The position numbers were made by a program, and so were the translations under genes. Positions 9,166 to 16,848 of a stretch of 64,000 bases of DNA are shown here, one piece after another. Numbering within the stretch: the stretch's first letter is position 1; every line of letters starts with the position of its first letter. Source of the DNA: Bacillota bacterium (GTDB lineage: Bacteria > Bacillota > UBA4882 > UBA8346); contig JAEVYU010000040.1 of assembly GCA_023392595.1 (NCBI GenBank), positions 1 through 64,000 on the forward strand, given 5' to 3'. Under the pieces are notes generated by a model. The model saw only the letters and a list, made by a program, of their open reading frames with translations. It had not been told where the DNA came from and made no database searches.

Positions 9166-9399
9166 ATGGAATCCGATGAACTGCAAAAAGATTTTGAAGG
9201 TTATTGCCCGTTTTTAAAAAAAAACCATACGATCCAGGTCTTATATACTTTAATTAAACTGAATAATGCTCCTTCACTATATAAAGCTTTCGCATTTGAT
9301 TGTGGTCACATGGAGAATTGTCCATTAGAAATTTGCCCAATTGGGGAAAAAATACCTGATTTATTTGAGGCGGACCAAGATTGCCAAACTGAGGACTAA
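9166..9399 (+). CDS. Small Cys-rich hypothetical protein
   Basis: A 77-residue acidic protein with cysteines in the pattern YCPF (about 13-16) then FDCGHMENCPLEICPIGEK (about 44-62). The spaced C-x5-C-x3-C arrangement suggests a metal site, zinc or iron-sulfur. Similar short proteins with a CPF...CP..CPIG layout are common and uncharacterised in Clostridia (recognition from memory). A weak ribosome site (GAAAGG) lies 12 nt before the ATG. It is alone on the plus strand between gntR and the decayed hexuronate region. No function can be given. Confidence 0.55.
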   Translation: MESDELQKDFEGYCPFLKKNHTIQVLYTLIKLNNAPSLYKAFAFDCGHMENCPLEICPIGEKIPDLFEADQDCQTED

Positions 9400-9770
9400 T
9401 TTTTTTAGGATTACAAATTCGATTCAAAATCCAATTCTCCTTCGACCATGTTTCATACTTTTGTTTCTCGCCTGTCCATGAGACCTCCCAAGGCAGAAAC
9501 GAAATATTTTTTTCCATATATCAGCCCCCTTTTTACCGTATGCGGATTGTTCCTTAGGCTTTGGTTTCTTTTTTAACCTTACCTTCATAAATATGCCTGC
9601 TATGGGTTCTGTTCGTCAGACCGGAAATTTATCTCCAGCTTCCTTCAGATTCCATATGCTCAGGGACCCAAATCATGAATATTTGTGTACTTTCGTTCGT
9701 TTAAACGAATTTCACAGCTGTCCAATTGCCCTTCTGCAACCTGGCGGATATTGATCCTATCCGGTAAGGT
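9400..9770. other. Decayed or non-coding stretch before the hexuronate pseudogenes
   Basis: No intact gene. On the minus strand a short open frame with a plausible start near 9517 (MEKNISFLPWEVSWTGEKQK) runs into the opposite strand of the Cys-rich gene; I do not recognise it and it may be the remnant of another enzyme. A minus-strand fragment near 9600-9670 (IFMIWVPEHMESEGSW) also looks protein-like but ends quickly. The palindrome at 9696-9709 is listed separately. The stretch is best read as part of the same degraded locus that continues to 11284. Confidence 0.4.
9696..9709. promoter_or_regulatory. Perfect 14-bp palindrome TTCGTTTAAACGAA
   Basis: An exact inverted repeat with half-site TTCGTTT. 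Nearly the same palindrome, with one central base added, occurs at 29359-29373 upstream of the DeoR-led operon. Half-sites of TTTCG/CGAAA type are typical for DeoR and LacI family repressors. Here it adjoins dead sugar genes, so it may be a relic operator. Confidence 0.4.
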
Positions 9771-9995
9771 CTAGGCAAGACATACCATGCCTGTCCAAAA
9801 GGAGGAAGTCCAATCAATATTGCCAATAACGGGATAGTTCAAATTTATGCTGGTAGGCGTAAGAAATCCGCCAGCAAATCCGGCTAAATTTTCATCAATC
9901 TTATGCAATACATATTCCAAAGCGCGGAAACAATCCTCCCATGTAACACGGGGCAACCCAGCATCAGAATATTCTAACCTCAATCCTTCATCTTT
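9771..9995 (-). pseudogene. GH88 unsaturated glucuronyl hydrolase, 5' fragment
   Basis: About 75 codons resembling the N-terminus of unsaturated glucuronyl hydrolases: VTWEDCFRALEYVLHKIDEN, then NYPVIGNIDWTSSFWTGMVC, where family members carry the N-DWT-SFWTGM segment. The frame stops directly afterwards, whereas complete enzymes have about 370 residues, so at least three quarters of the gene is missing. It follows a GH2 3' fragment on the same strand. Both belong to a dismantled glucuronide-degradation locus. Confidence 0.6.
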
Positions 9996-10258
9996 GATCT
10001 CTTTCAAAAAAAAGACCACCCCATCTTGTTTCTCTCAATCTACTACTCGCCGCTTCCTGCTTCTTCTTTTCCCAGTAAAACTGTTGCAACACATAGAATG
10101 CTTGTTTTTTCCTTTGTTTATCTGCCCCGATTAATCCTTTAAGGTTAAATCCTTGTTGAAAATGATTTATACGGCGAGGTGTTCTAAAATCATACAAAAT
10201 CCACGGCTTCATTCCTTGAATATACTCAAAACGTTTAACAAAGTCCGAATAACCTCGG
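9988..10258 (-). pseudogene. GH2 beta-glucuronidase/galactosidase, 3' fragment
   Basis: The translated fragment contains the C-terminal end typical of GH2 enzymes: the KPWILYDFRTPRR segment followed by FNLKGLIGADKQRKKQAFYV and LQQFYW. Complete GH2 glucuronidases have about 600 residues; only about 70-90 codons remain, joined upstream directly to KDPG aldolase sequence. No start codon of its own. It is a deletion remnant. Confidence 0.65.
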
Positions 10259-10545
10259 GACGTTAGGCGAGATAATAAACTCGGCGCCCGCAGCAGCAAC
10301 CCGCTTCACTTGATTTACGAAGATTACCGTTCCCGCGCCGAGATAAACCTGGTCTCCAAAGCTTTTTTAATTCGTTCCATCAAATAAATTCCATCCTTGG
10401 CTTTCGCCTCATCCATTTTGATCAAGAGTGACTTCCAGCAAAGAAATTCCTCCCTCTACCAATGCGCCCACCGTTTCCAGCATACGATCAGAACCTATCC
10501 CCGGATGATGGCAATCAGTTTCTGTTCTAAGATATCATGAAGTAA
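10259..10545 (-). pseudogene. KDPG aldolase remnant, frameshifted and truncated
   Basis: Pieces of 2-dehydro-3-deoxyphosphogluconate aldolase occur in different frames: HDILEQKLIAIIRG, then GSDRMLETVGALVEGGISLL plus EVTL, then VYLGAGTVIFVNQVKRVAAA followed by GAEFIISP. An apparent single-base loss after the RG codons and a further shift after EVTL break the frame, and the C-terminal third (catalytic-lysine side) is missing where the GH2 fragment begins. A good ribosome site (AAAAGGAGG) still lies upstream near 10575. The intact enzyme would cleave KDPG to pyruvate and glyceraldehyde 3-phosphate in hexuronate breakdown. Confidence 0.7.
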
Positions 10546-10636
10546 TCCATTCTTCAATCCCAGACCTCCTTTTCCCAACTTAATCTTATGGGTTGCAACA
10601 ATCTTCGATTCCATATCCAATTTATCCAATGATACA

Positions 10637-11284
10637 TTACCATTCGGCAACCGTGCCGTCATAATTTCTCCAAAACGGATTTTTCCAATTATGTCCTTCT
10701 TTGCTGGCTTCAATAACTCTAGCTTCATCGATCTCGATTCCCAAACCCGGTCCTTCCGGAATCTGGATGAAACCATCCTCATACTTAAACACGGATGATT
10801 CTTTAAGGTAATCTAATAGATCATTTCCTTTATTATAACGAATTCCCAAACTCTGCTCTTGAATCGCCACATTCGGCGTACAGGCGTGATCGATAATTTT
10901 TTTCAACTGATCAATTTCCTCAGCAGTAGCCCGACTCGCAGCAAGCTCACAACTTTGCATCTCCAAACCCTTTCTAAACTCCAATAACTCAATAATTCCC
11001 TTGGGTTCTAAAATCAGCATCGGGATAATTGCATTCAAATAAATACTCGCCTCGGTTTTTTTAACAAATGTCCCCTCGCCACTGCGGGATTCCGCTAGAC
11101 CAATGGCTACCAACTTTTGAATAGCAGCCCGTACCGAAATACGGCCTACCCCAAATGAATCGGCCAAATCATTTTCCGAAGGTAACTTAGTGCCTGGTGC
11201 AAAAACACGATGGGCAATGTCATCCTTGAGTTGCTCAAAAATTTGGTCACTGACATTATTTTTTGAACTCCTGCTTTTTTTCAA
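10637..11284 (-). pseudogene. Chimeric remnant: GntR/FadR regulator 5' end fused to sugar-acid dehydratase 3' end
   Basis: One continuous 215-codon frame made of two unrelated genes. Residues 1 to about 135 are a FadR-type GntR protein (winged helix LPSENDLADSFGVGRISVRA, then the start of the FCD domain). Residues about 136-215 are the C-terminus of a galactonate/mannonate-type dehydratase (GIRYNKGNDLLDYL, IQIPEGPGLGIEIDEARVIE, then HNWKNPFWRNYDGTVAEW). The fusion implies a deletion removing the regulator's ligand domain and most of the dehydratase. TTG appears to be the start. A repressor with an intact DNA-binding half might still be made, but I treat it as a pseudogene. Confidence 0.75.
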
Positions 11285-11292
11285 ACTATTTC

Positions 11293-12051
11293 TTAGGTAT
11301 TTTTCAGAAGATCTATATGGAGATTTTCAATCCGTTTCTTTTTGCCTATCAAAAATATTAGTATCACTCCAATCGCCGCTGCAATCAACGAGGTTATTCC
11401 GCTTCGGGTATTAAAAAAACTTTTGGCACTTATAAATGTTATCAACGCATGAAAAAAATTCACAATAAAAGATGTGATAACATTTTGGGTTACCTGAAAA
11501 GTAAAAGCAAAGAACATTCCGACCAACATTAAAACGAACAATTTACCAACACTCCTGTAGCTGGAATATCCCAAATGATACAGGGAAAAAGTGAGTCCCG
11601 ATAAAACAATGGCCGGGATTGTCCCAAATGATTTCTCCATCCGTGTTTGAAGGATCCCTCTAAAAAATACTTCTTCAAAAAAACTTGCGAACACCAATGC
11701 CATACTTGTCGAAAGGAGCACACCAAATTCCGGAATCACAAAGCCTTTTCCAATGATCCGTCCGGGAACAGATATCAGCACAAAAAGAATTGAAATCCCT
11801 ATGGCTTTTAACAAATGGTTCTTTATAATTCCTATCGATGATAAAGGTTCCATTTTTTTTCGACAAACATACCATATCGGTAAAACAAGATAGACTCCCA
11901 AGGCAAAAATTCCATGATAAACTATAACAAATAGAAAAGAGGCTCTCAATGTATCAGCTATACCATTCAATATTATTCCTGCCATAAAAATGGCTAATAT
12001 AACATAAATGTCATTTTCCGGATTGAACCTAAACATGTCACTAATTTTCAA
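11293..12051 (-). CDS. CPBP family intramembrane metalloprotease
   Basis: Polytopic membrane protein of 252 residues with about seven or eight hydrophobic segments. It has the CPBP (Abi/CAAX) motifs: EEVFFRG (about 141-147), with catalytic glutamates and arginine, FSLYHLGY (about 170-177) and NFFHALITF (about 206-214), providing metal-ligand histidines. The start is a TTG 7 nt after AAAGGAGG. In bacteria such proteins process peptides or give bacteriocin self-immunity. It ends just before the chimeric GntR pseudogene and lies beyond the terminator at 12169 that closes the small-peptide biosynthetic cluster, so a functional link to that cluster is possible but not shown. Confidence 0.85.
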   Translation of the reverse strand: MKISDMFRFNPENDIYVILAIFMAGIILNGIADTLRASFLFVIVYHGIFALGVYLVLPIWYVCRKKMEPLSSIGIIKNHLLKAIGISILFVLISVPGRIIGKGFVIPEFGVLLSTSMALVFASFFEEVFFRGILQTRMEKSFGTIPAIVLSGLTFSLYHLGYSSYRSVGKLFVLMLVGMFFAFTFQVTQNVITSFIVNFFHALITFISAKSFFNTRSGITSLIAAAIGVILIFLIGKKKRIENLHIDLLKNT

Positions 12052-12168
12052 AATATCAACCTCCTTTAAAATATAAACCTGTTAACCACGCTAATAGTAT
12101 ATGACAAAGCCCCCTTTGCTATTATTACAAATAATCAATTGTTCATAAACAATAACCCGTCATGGTAT

Positions 12169-12200
12169 AAAAAAAGAACCGGTGATTTGCCGGTTCTTTT
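12169..12200 (-). terminator. Rho-independent terminator of the biosynthetic cluster
   Basis: On the minus strand an 11-bp stem (AAAAGAACCGG pairing with CCGGTTCTTTT) with a 7-nt loop runs straight into seven T residues. It lies 66 nt downstream of the 55-residue peptide gene and closes the operon that begins near 20596. Confidence 0.85.
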
Positions 12201-12265
12201 CTCCTCTTTGGCTGACTGTTTGAAGAATTAAGCTGAAATATAAGCCTTGTCTTTTTGGTTTCTTA

Positions 12266-12433
12266 TTAGTGGGGATGATTAATTCCATGCTTTGTAAGGA
12301 GTGCTTGAATTGACTGCTGAATTTCGCTACCAATAGTATTCCAATTACTGACTTGCATAGTTTTAGCTCGATGTCCTTTTTGAACCTTGCCCCTGGATCT
12401 TCTCTGATTAAAGAAGGGATTGATTATGAACAT
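12266..12433 (-). CDS. Small conserved-motif protein, 55 aa (last gene of the cluster)
   Basis: A 55-codon gene with a near-perfect ribosome site (AAAGGAGGTGA, 5 nt before ATG). The N-terminal half is basic (residues 11-24: RRSRGKVQKGHRAK). The C-terminal half, IGSEIQQSIQALLTKHGINH (residues 34-53), matches the 63-residue protein at 14624-14815: both fit I/L-x-x-D/E-I-Q-x-x-I/V-x-x-L/I-L-x-x-H-G-I/V-N/D, predicted as one amphipathic helix. There is no signal peptide, Cys or Ser-rich core, so it does not look like a lanthipeptide. It is followed by the terminator at 12169-12200. The function is unknown; candidates are a scaffold, enzyme subunit or modified precursor peptide. Confidence 0.8.
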   Translation of the reverse strand: MFIINPFFNQRRSRGKVQKGHRAKTMQVSNWNTIGSEIQQSIQALLTKHGINHPH

Positions 12434-12486
12434 CTTTTTCACCTCCTTTCCATGGAAATATCGCTACACGTTAGAAACCCTACGCC

Positions 12487-13821
12487 TTAGGTATGAATGA
12501 CCCGAACGGTCTTGCCGGTAGGGCGCGGTAATTTGTCGACAAACTCAAACCGGCAGGGAATCCCGGTGCCATATTCCATTTTAGCGGCCAGAGATTCCGA
12601 CAATTGTTCAGTGGGCTCTATCCCTGGCACCAATTCACAACGAATTCCCAATTCTTTAGTATTGGTGGAACTCACTATAAACTGGAACCAGTTCCCCACT
12701 TCCGGAAGGCGCATCAAAAATTCCTCCAAATAATACGGGGATAATGAAATCCCTTTGATCGTGATTTGGTCCACCAATCTCCCGCGTAAAGAAAACCTAG
12801 GAAGAAGCACCCCGCAACTGCAGGCATCCGGATCAATATAGCCGAGATCCTGGGTACGGAAACGCAACAATGGGGTATGATAACGTAGCAAACACGTTGC
12901 TACTATCTCTCCTACCTCACCCGGTTCAAGTACTTGACCGGTTTTCGGATCAACAATCTCTAGAAAGACATGACCGCCGGTGATATGATAACCGTTATGC
13001 TGGTCACACTCAATACCGATACAACCACATTCCAGCGATCCGTAGTAAAAGTTGGCCACTGTTCCCCATATTTTTTCAACTCTTTCACGAAATGCCGAAG
13101 AACACCCTTCACCGGTCAACCACATCTTTTTTAAATGCAGGCTTGCCGGATCAAAGCCGGCCTCAATGGCAGTTTCGGCCAAAAGCACCGCCCATGAGGG
13201 TGTCGTAATGATGACGGTTGGCTGGAGATCACGAATCATTTTAACCGATTTAGCCGGGGTCGAATAGGCGCCTCCTTTACCGGCGGGAATCACCGTAGCC
13301 CGGCATCCTTCCATAAAGGTTTTATGAAAGGCCAGTCCGGCTGAACTCATCTCATAGGGTAAAGCGTTAAAACAAATATCACCGCGTTCAACCGGCACTA
13401 GGGAAGGGTACCCCGGGACCAGTTCATGCAGGTAAAAATCTTCCCAGGAATACATAATATAAACCTCTTCACCGCCGGTGGTACCTGTCGATACTTGAAT
13501 CAAGGCAATATCTTCCTTATCGCAGGCTAATAAGGCCCAAGGATCTCCCCGCAATTCATCTTTGGTTGTAAATGGCAATCGGCTCAGATCTTCGAGAGTC
13601 TTAAAATCATCGGGAGAAACCCCGGCAGCTGTCATTTTTTTACGATAAAAAGCTGACTGTTGATAAGCCCCGGAAATAATTTCCTTCATGGATGCCAGGT
13701 GAAATTGATGCAGTCTTTCCGGGGGCATATTCTCAGGGAACTCGCCTTCCTGATCAAAGTAATCTTGTAAAACAGGCGGCTTCCTGAGACTCAATATTTT
13801 CCTTTCAAAGAGGGAATTCAT
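12487..13821 (-). CDS. Phenylacetate-CoA ligase-like adenylate-forming enzyme (second)
   Basis: ANL-superfamily enzyme of 444 residues that would activate an aromatic carboxylate as an acyl-AMP. The P-loop motif STGTTGGEE is at about 111-119. The acid-binding/adenine region includes TTPSWAVLLAE and YYGSLECGCIG (about 262-272). The TQDLGYID motif with hinge (about 324-331) and GRLVDQITIKG (about 348-358) follow. Cysteines in CDQHNGYH and ACSCG fit the PaaK-like metal site. The short C-terminal domain ends GKTVRVI with a lysine. It lies downstream of the TPR protein and 53 nt upstream of the 55-residue peptide gene. It is only distantly like the first ligase (16849-18102), so two different acids or acceptors may be used. 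Confidence 0.85.
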   Translation of the reverse strand: MNSLFERKILSLRKPPVLQDYFDQEGEFPENMPPERLHQFHLASMKEIISGAYQQSAFYRKKMTAAGVSPDDFKTLEDLSRLPFTTKDELRGDPWALLACDKEDIALIQVSTGTTGGEEVYIMYSWEDFYLHELVPGYPSLVPVERGDICFNALPYEMSSAGLAFHKTFMEGCRATVIPAGKGGAYSTPAKSVKMIRDLQPTVIITTPSWAVLLAETAIEAGFDPASLHLKKMWLTGEGCSSAFRERVEKIWGTVANFYYGSLECGCIGIECDQHNGYHITGGHVFLEIVDPKTGQVLEPGEVGEIVATCLLRYHTPLLRFRTQDLGYIDPDACSCGVLLPRFSLRGRLVDQITIKGISLSPYYLEEFLMRLPEVGNWFQFIVSSTNTKELGIRCELVPGIEPTEQLSESLAAKMEYGTGIPCRFEFVDKLPRPTGKTVRVIHT

Positions 13822-13868
13822 TCTTTTTTCCTCCTTTTCTTCACTGACTGGTAGTTTTTGAGGGTGTG

Positions 13869-13990
13869 TTAATCAAAGTTGATATGCTTTTGATTCACCA
13901 ACTCAACCAATATTGCGCAAGAACCTGAGGATCCAAAACCGAAGGTGTTTGTTTTGTTAAAGCCGAGGGTTTGAATCCCTGTAGTTGAGA
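13869..13990 (-). pseudogene. Possible ketosynthase C-terminal fragment
   Basis: Directly after the TPR gene, in another frame, the minus strand encodes LGFNKTNTFGFGSSGSCAIL followed by VELVNQKHINFD and a stop. This resembles the C-terminal end of beta-ketoacyl synthases, where N-S-F-G-F-G-G-x-N-A-x-L-V is near-invariant. The match is only about 20 residues and upstream codons in this frame overlap the TPR gene, so no start exists. It may be the tail of a ketosynthase gene removed by a deletion that also reshaped the TPR C-terminus, or chance. Confidence 0.3.
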
Positions 13991-14535
13991 CAATCACGAT
14001 ATTTAGGGTCGGATGTTTTATCGAGAAGCTTATTCCACATGGTTTCGGCATTTTGATCTTGATGTAAAGTCTTATAAGCGGTTCCCAGGTCATATAAAAT
14101 TTGACAGTAGAATTCTTCTGTAAAAGTGTCAGGGTTTTGTTCGTAGCGGGAAATCAAGTATTCAAAATCTTCGACGGCAGTCTTGGTACGCCGGAAATAT
14201 ATATTCGGCAGCTTAAAGCTTACATAGCCTCTTAAAATACGGATTTCAACATTGTCAGGATCTTGACTGACCGCATTATCCAATATTTTTAGTCCCGCTT
14301 GGGCCTTCTCCATCCGTTCCTGGGGGTCAATCGCATCCCGTCCCAATAGTGCAACCGTACTACCATAAAATGCATTCACCAAAGGATTACCCGGACTAAA
14401 AAAACGAATTCGTTCCAATAAGGAAAAAGCTTCAATTACAGCATTTTGATCTCCGTCGATACCTTGTTGATGCAATTCTTTCGCCTTGGCAAAGAGTAAA
14501 TCCATTGGGTTTTTCCTGTGCTGAAATCCAAACAT
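13957..14535 (-). CDS. Helical-repeat (TPR-like) protein, single ~180-residue module
   Basis: A 192-residue helical protein consisting of one copy of a module that occurs three times in the 556-residue protein at 18926-20596. Shared marks are NAFYGSTVALLGRDAIDPQE (about 58-77), LKILDNAVSQDPDNVEIRIL (about 89-108), LRGYVSFKLP then AVEDFEYLISRYEQN (about 135-149), and FYCQILYDLGTAYKTLHQDQ (about 155-174). The helix pairs look TPR/HAT-like. The final ~8 residues (YRDSNPRL) differ from the repeat ends in the large protein and may reflect a deletion junction (see 13869-13990). It sits in the biosynthetic operon between the two peptide genes' ligase neighbours. A protein-protein docking role is likely; no catalytic motif is seen. 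Confidence 0.75.
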   Translation of the reverse strand: MFGFQHRKNPMDLLFAKAKELHQQGIDGDQNAVIEAFSLLERIRFFSPGNPLVNAFYGSTVALLGRDAIDPQERMEKAQAGLKILDNAVSQDPDNVEIRILRGYVSFKLPNIYFRRTKTAVEDFEYLISRYEQNPDTFTEEFYCQILYDLGTAYKTLHQDQNAETMWNKLLDKTSDPKYRDCLNYRDSNPRL

Positions 14536-14623
14536 CCTGAAACCTCCTTTTGGACGGTCCTTTTTTCATCGGATTCTACAAGATCCGGAGGAACAGTTGG
14601 TTCCCCCGGAACGATTTAGTTAT

Positions 14624-14815
14624 TTATTGATCATCTTTCTTTTCATCTTTCTTTTTCCTAGTCTTAGCAGGAATGTTATTATACATAGCGGTCCATTTTT
14701 CTTTATTGGGAACGTCAACTCCATGAGATTCGAGAATTCCCCAGACCGTATTCTGAATATCCTGGACCAGATTCTGGACATCAATTGCGGGTTTCGTTTC
14801 TTTGTTATTACTCAT
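14624..14815 (-). CDS. Small conserved-motif protein, 63 aa
   Basis: A 63-codon gene with a strong ribosome site (AAAAAGGAGGG, 5 nt before ATG). An amphipathic helix at about residues 12-34 contains LVQDIQNTVWGILESHGVDV, which shares the I-Q-x-x-V/I-x-x-I/L-L-x-x-H-G-V/I pattern with the 55-residue protein at 12266-12433. The tail (residues 50-63) is highly charged, lysine- and aspartate-rich. There is no signal peptide or membrane segment. It lies between the aldolase (14894) and the TPR gene (14535), 78 nt after the aldolase. I do not recognise a family. Duplication within one biosynthetic cluster argues for a specific role such as carrier, adaptor or precursor. Confidence 0.8.
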   Translation of the reverse strand: MSNNKETKPAIDVQNLVQDIQNTVWGILESHGVDVPNKEKWTAMYNNIPAKTRKKKDEKKDDQ

Positions 14816-14893
14816 TTTATCCCTCCTTTTTGCTAAATTTGGCTTTATAAGTTTCCTCCGGCAATCTCCAAAGCTTTGACAGCGAAGGAATAC

Positions 14894-15697
14894 TTATTGG
14901 CCGAGATTTTGAAAGAATTCGGGCAGCTTTTCTTTAGGGATGGCGTTATCTAAAACTTGCCGGATCATACTCGTTAATTGTACCGGATTTGGATCTTGAA
15001 AAACATTTCTGCCGATGGCGGCTCCTTTAGCGCCGGCAATTACTGCATCTGAAATCATTGCCAAGAGCTCGTAATGAGAATCCATTTTCGGGCCGCCGGC
15101 AATAATGACCGGGGCGGATACCCCTTCAATGACTCGGGTGAATGTTTCCGGATCACCGGTGTAATTAACCTTGATGATATCCGCTCCCATTTCCTCGGCA
15201 ACCCTGGCGGCATGCTTGATTTTTTCAGGATTAAACTCGTTTTCTCTCCTGCCGTCCCGGATATACATCATGGCAAGCAGCGGCATTCCCCAGCGATTGG
15301 AACATTCAGCTACCATTCCGAAATCTTTCAACATTTCCGCCTCGAAAGCCGATCCCAGGTTAACGTGAATCGAAACCGCGGTTGCTCCCAATTCAATTGC
15401 TTTTTCCACTGAAGTTACCAATTCTTTACGGTTGGGATCGGGCGCCAGAGAAGTTGAAGCAGAAAGATGAATGATTAATTCACAACTGTTTGGAGCGAAT
15501 ATTCGGTTAATTTCTCCGGCCAGGCCTTTATGAATAATAACTGCATCCGCACCGCCTATGGCAATGAATTTTACAGTTTGACCAATTTGACGAAGTCCGG
15601 TTACCGGTCCGATAGTGATCCCGTGGTCCATAGGTACTATGAATAATTGATCCGAATGTTTATAAAGCCGTTTTAAACGGATCTCTTTTCCTATCAA
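14894..15697 (-). CDS. DhnA/FbaB-type class I aldolase (GriI/ADH-synthase-like)
   Basis: A 267-residue TIM-barrel Schiff-base aldolase. Near the N-terminus FIVPMDHGITIGPVTGL (about 19-35) carries the conserved Asp-His. The lysine expected to form the imine is in ADIIKVNYTGDPETF (about 168-182), and the phosphate-binding end is VIIAGGPKMDS plus GAAIGRNVFQDPNP. Relatives are archaeal 2-amino-3,7-dideoxy-threo-hept-6-ulosonate synthase and Streptomyces GriI, which condenses aspartate semialdehyde with dihydroxyacetone phosphate. Immediately upstream lies the DHQ-synthase-II-like gene (15728-16834), its known pathway partner. Ideal ribosome site AAGGAGG. The pairing argues for 3-amino-4-hydroxybenzoate formation rather than glycolysis. 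Confidence 0.85.
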   Translation of the reverse strand: MIGKEIRLKRLYKHSDQLFIVPMDHGITIGPVTGLRQIGQTVKFIAIGGADAVIIHKGLAGEINRIFAPNSCELIIHLSASTSLAPDPNRKELVTSVEKAIELGATAVSIHVNLGSAFEAEMLKDFGMVAECSNRWGMPLLAMMYIRDGRRENEFNPEKIKHAARVAEEMGADIIKVNYTGDPETFTRVIEGVSAPVIIAGGPKMDSHYELLAMISDAVIAGAKGAAIGRNVFQDPNPVQLTSMIRQVLDNAIPKEKLPEFFQNLGQ

Positions 15698-15727
15698 TCA
15701 TGACCAACCTCCTTCGCACATGTGCGC

Positions 15728-16834
15728 CTAATGTTCGATAATGGTTTCAGAGACACTGATCCCTACATGACGACCCTGTTTACATAGATAGGCGAGGAGC
15801 GTCTCACCGGCCTGTATTTGGGTGGCGTTTTTCGGTTTACCGTCAGCTCCCATCAGCCGGATATGCCAGTCATCCTGAACAATGACATTTAATTGCTGTC
15901 CATGAGCTTCTCCTTTGATTAATAAAAGCGGCCTTACCTCGATTTTAACCCGGCCTACCGTTAATTCCCGGACTCCACCGTTGCAGTTAACACAGAGGAC
16001 TTTACTTCCGGCCTTGAGGTCCGTTATATATTCGGCGGCATTGTTGGGCATCCAAATATAAGAATGTACTGCCCCGGCATTAACCCGAAAGGGCCGTAAA
16101 TTCATATAGGGAAGATAATGGGTCTCAGAACACACCAATATACCGCCTGTTGAGGTTGAGCCTACTAACATGCCTTCTTCTTGATTCATTAAACCAGTCG
16201 TGTCAACACAAGCGCGCAACCCCATTCCGACGTGGTGGGTCTCTTTTACCAGCAATGATGTCAATTCTAATGAAGATAATGAGGTATTGGCAAGCAAATT
16301 ACTCACTGCCTTTATCTCGTGAAGGTCAATTCCGCAAAAGAGCACGCCGTCACTACCCTCTTCCAGTACCCCAAATGCCACTTCGGTTTCTGCAGCGGTG
16401 GTAGTACGCCTTAATAGAACGGTATCCCTTTCTTGCAGCCGGGCAATAAATAATTCCAAAGGGATATTGGTTGGCAAGTCAAAATCGACGATGGCATAAT
16501 CATAGTTAGAGGCAGTTTGACAAGCTTGCTCCAGGGACTCGGTTTGCTCCACCGCCAGGAAAATACATGTTTTATAACCTCTACTTTTGGCGATATCCAG
16601 TAATCCGGGTTCAGCTAACACATTATCACCCGGATTCAGCTGGTCTAATTCGGCTTCATTTTTAATTTCAGTGATCAACCGGGTTTTGCCCGGAAAATGC
16701 CCCTCGTTCCGTTGCATGATTGTGACGAGAATATTTTCTAACGCGGAATTATTGATAAGGCTCCAAAGCTCATAGCGTTCCAGTGGAATTTCACGCCCGT
16801 CAATCCAAATTTCCCGTTGTTTACTGACATTCAA
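15728..16834 (-). CDS. 3-dehydroquinate synthase II-like protein (GriH-like)
   Basis: About 368 residues from a TTG 8 nt after AAAGGAGG (an upstream in-frame GTG overlaps the ribosome site itself). Hallmarks of the AroB'/GriH family are plain: ETHHVGMGLRACVDTTGLMN (about 200-219), EEGMLVGSTSTGGILVCSET (about 220-239) and LRPFRVNAGAVHSYIWMP (about 246-263). Archaeal members make 3-dehydroquinate; the Streptomyces homologue GriH converts the GriI product to 3-amino-4-hydroxybenzoate in a metal-dependent reaction. It lies 30 nt upstream of the aldolase gene, so the two probably act in series. Bacterial copies are rare outside such clusters, which suggests acquisition with the pathway. Confidence 0.87.
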   Translation of the reverse strand: MNVSKQREIWIDGREIPLERYELWSLINNSALENILVTIMQRNEGHFPGKTRLITEIKNEAELDQLNPGDNVLAEPGLLDIAKSRGYKTCIFLAVEQTESLEQACQTASNYDYAIVDFDLPTNIPLELFIARLQERDTVLLRRTTTAAETEVAFGVLEEGSDGVLFCGIDLHEIKAVSNLLANTSLSSLELTSLLVKETHHVGMGLRACVDTTGLMNQEEGMLVGSTSTGGILVCSETHYLPYMNLRPFRVNAGAVHSYIWMPNNAAEYITDLKAGSKVLCVNCNGGVRELTVGRVKIEVRPLLLIKGEAHGQQLNVIVQDDWHIRLMGADGKPKNATQIQAGETLLAYLCKQGRHVGISVSETIIEH

Positions 16835-16848
16835 GCGAATCACCTCCT

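Noticed and set aside
13869..14093. 74-codon minus-strand gene downstream of the single-module protein
   Set aside because: Its first two thirds are the other frame of the TPR-like gene; only the last ~35 codons look protein-like, listed as a possible fragment.
12266..14815. RRNPP-type quorum system (TPR receptor plus secreted peptide)
   Set aside because: Neither small protein has a signal peptide, and the TPR-like proteins lack an HTH or phosphatase domain.
14894..16834. Ordinary shikimate-pathway genes (alternative archaeal-type route)
   Set aside because: The pair is embedded among ligases, an amidohydrolase and unknown small proteins rather than with other aro genes. Kept as the main alternative, but the secondary-metabolism reading fits better.
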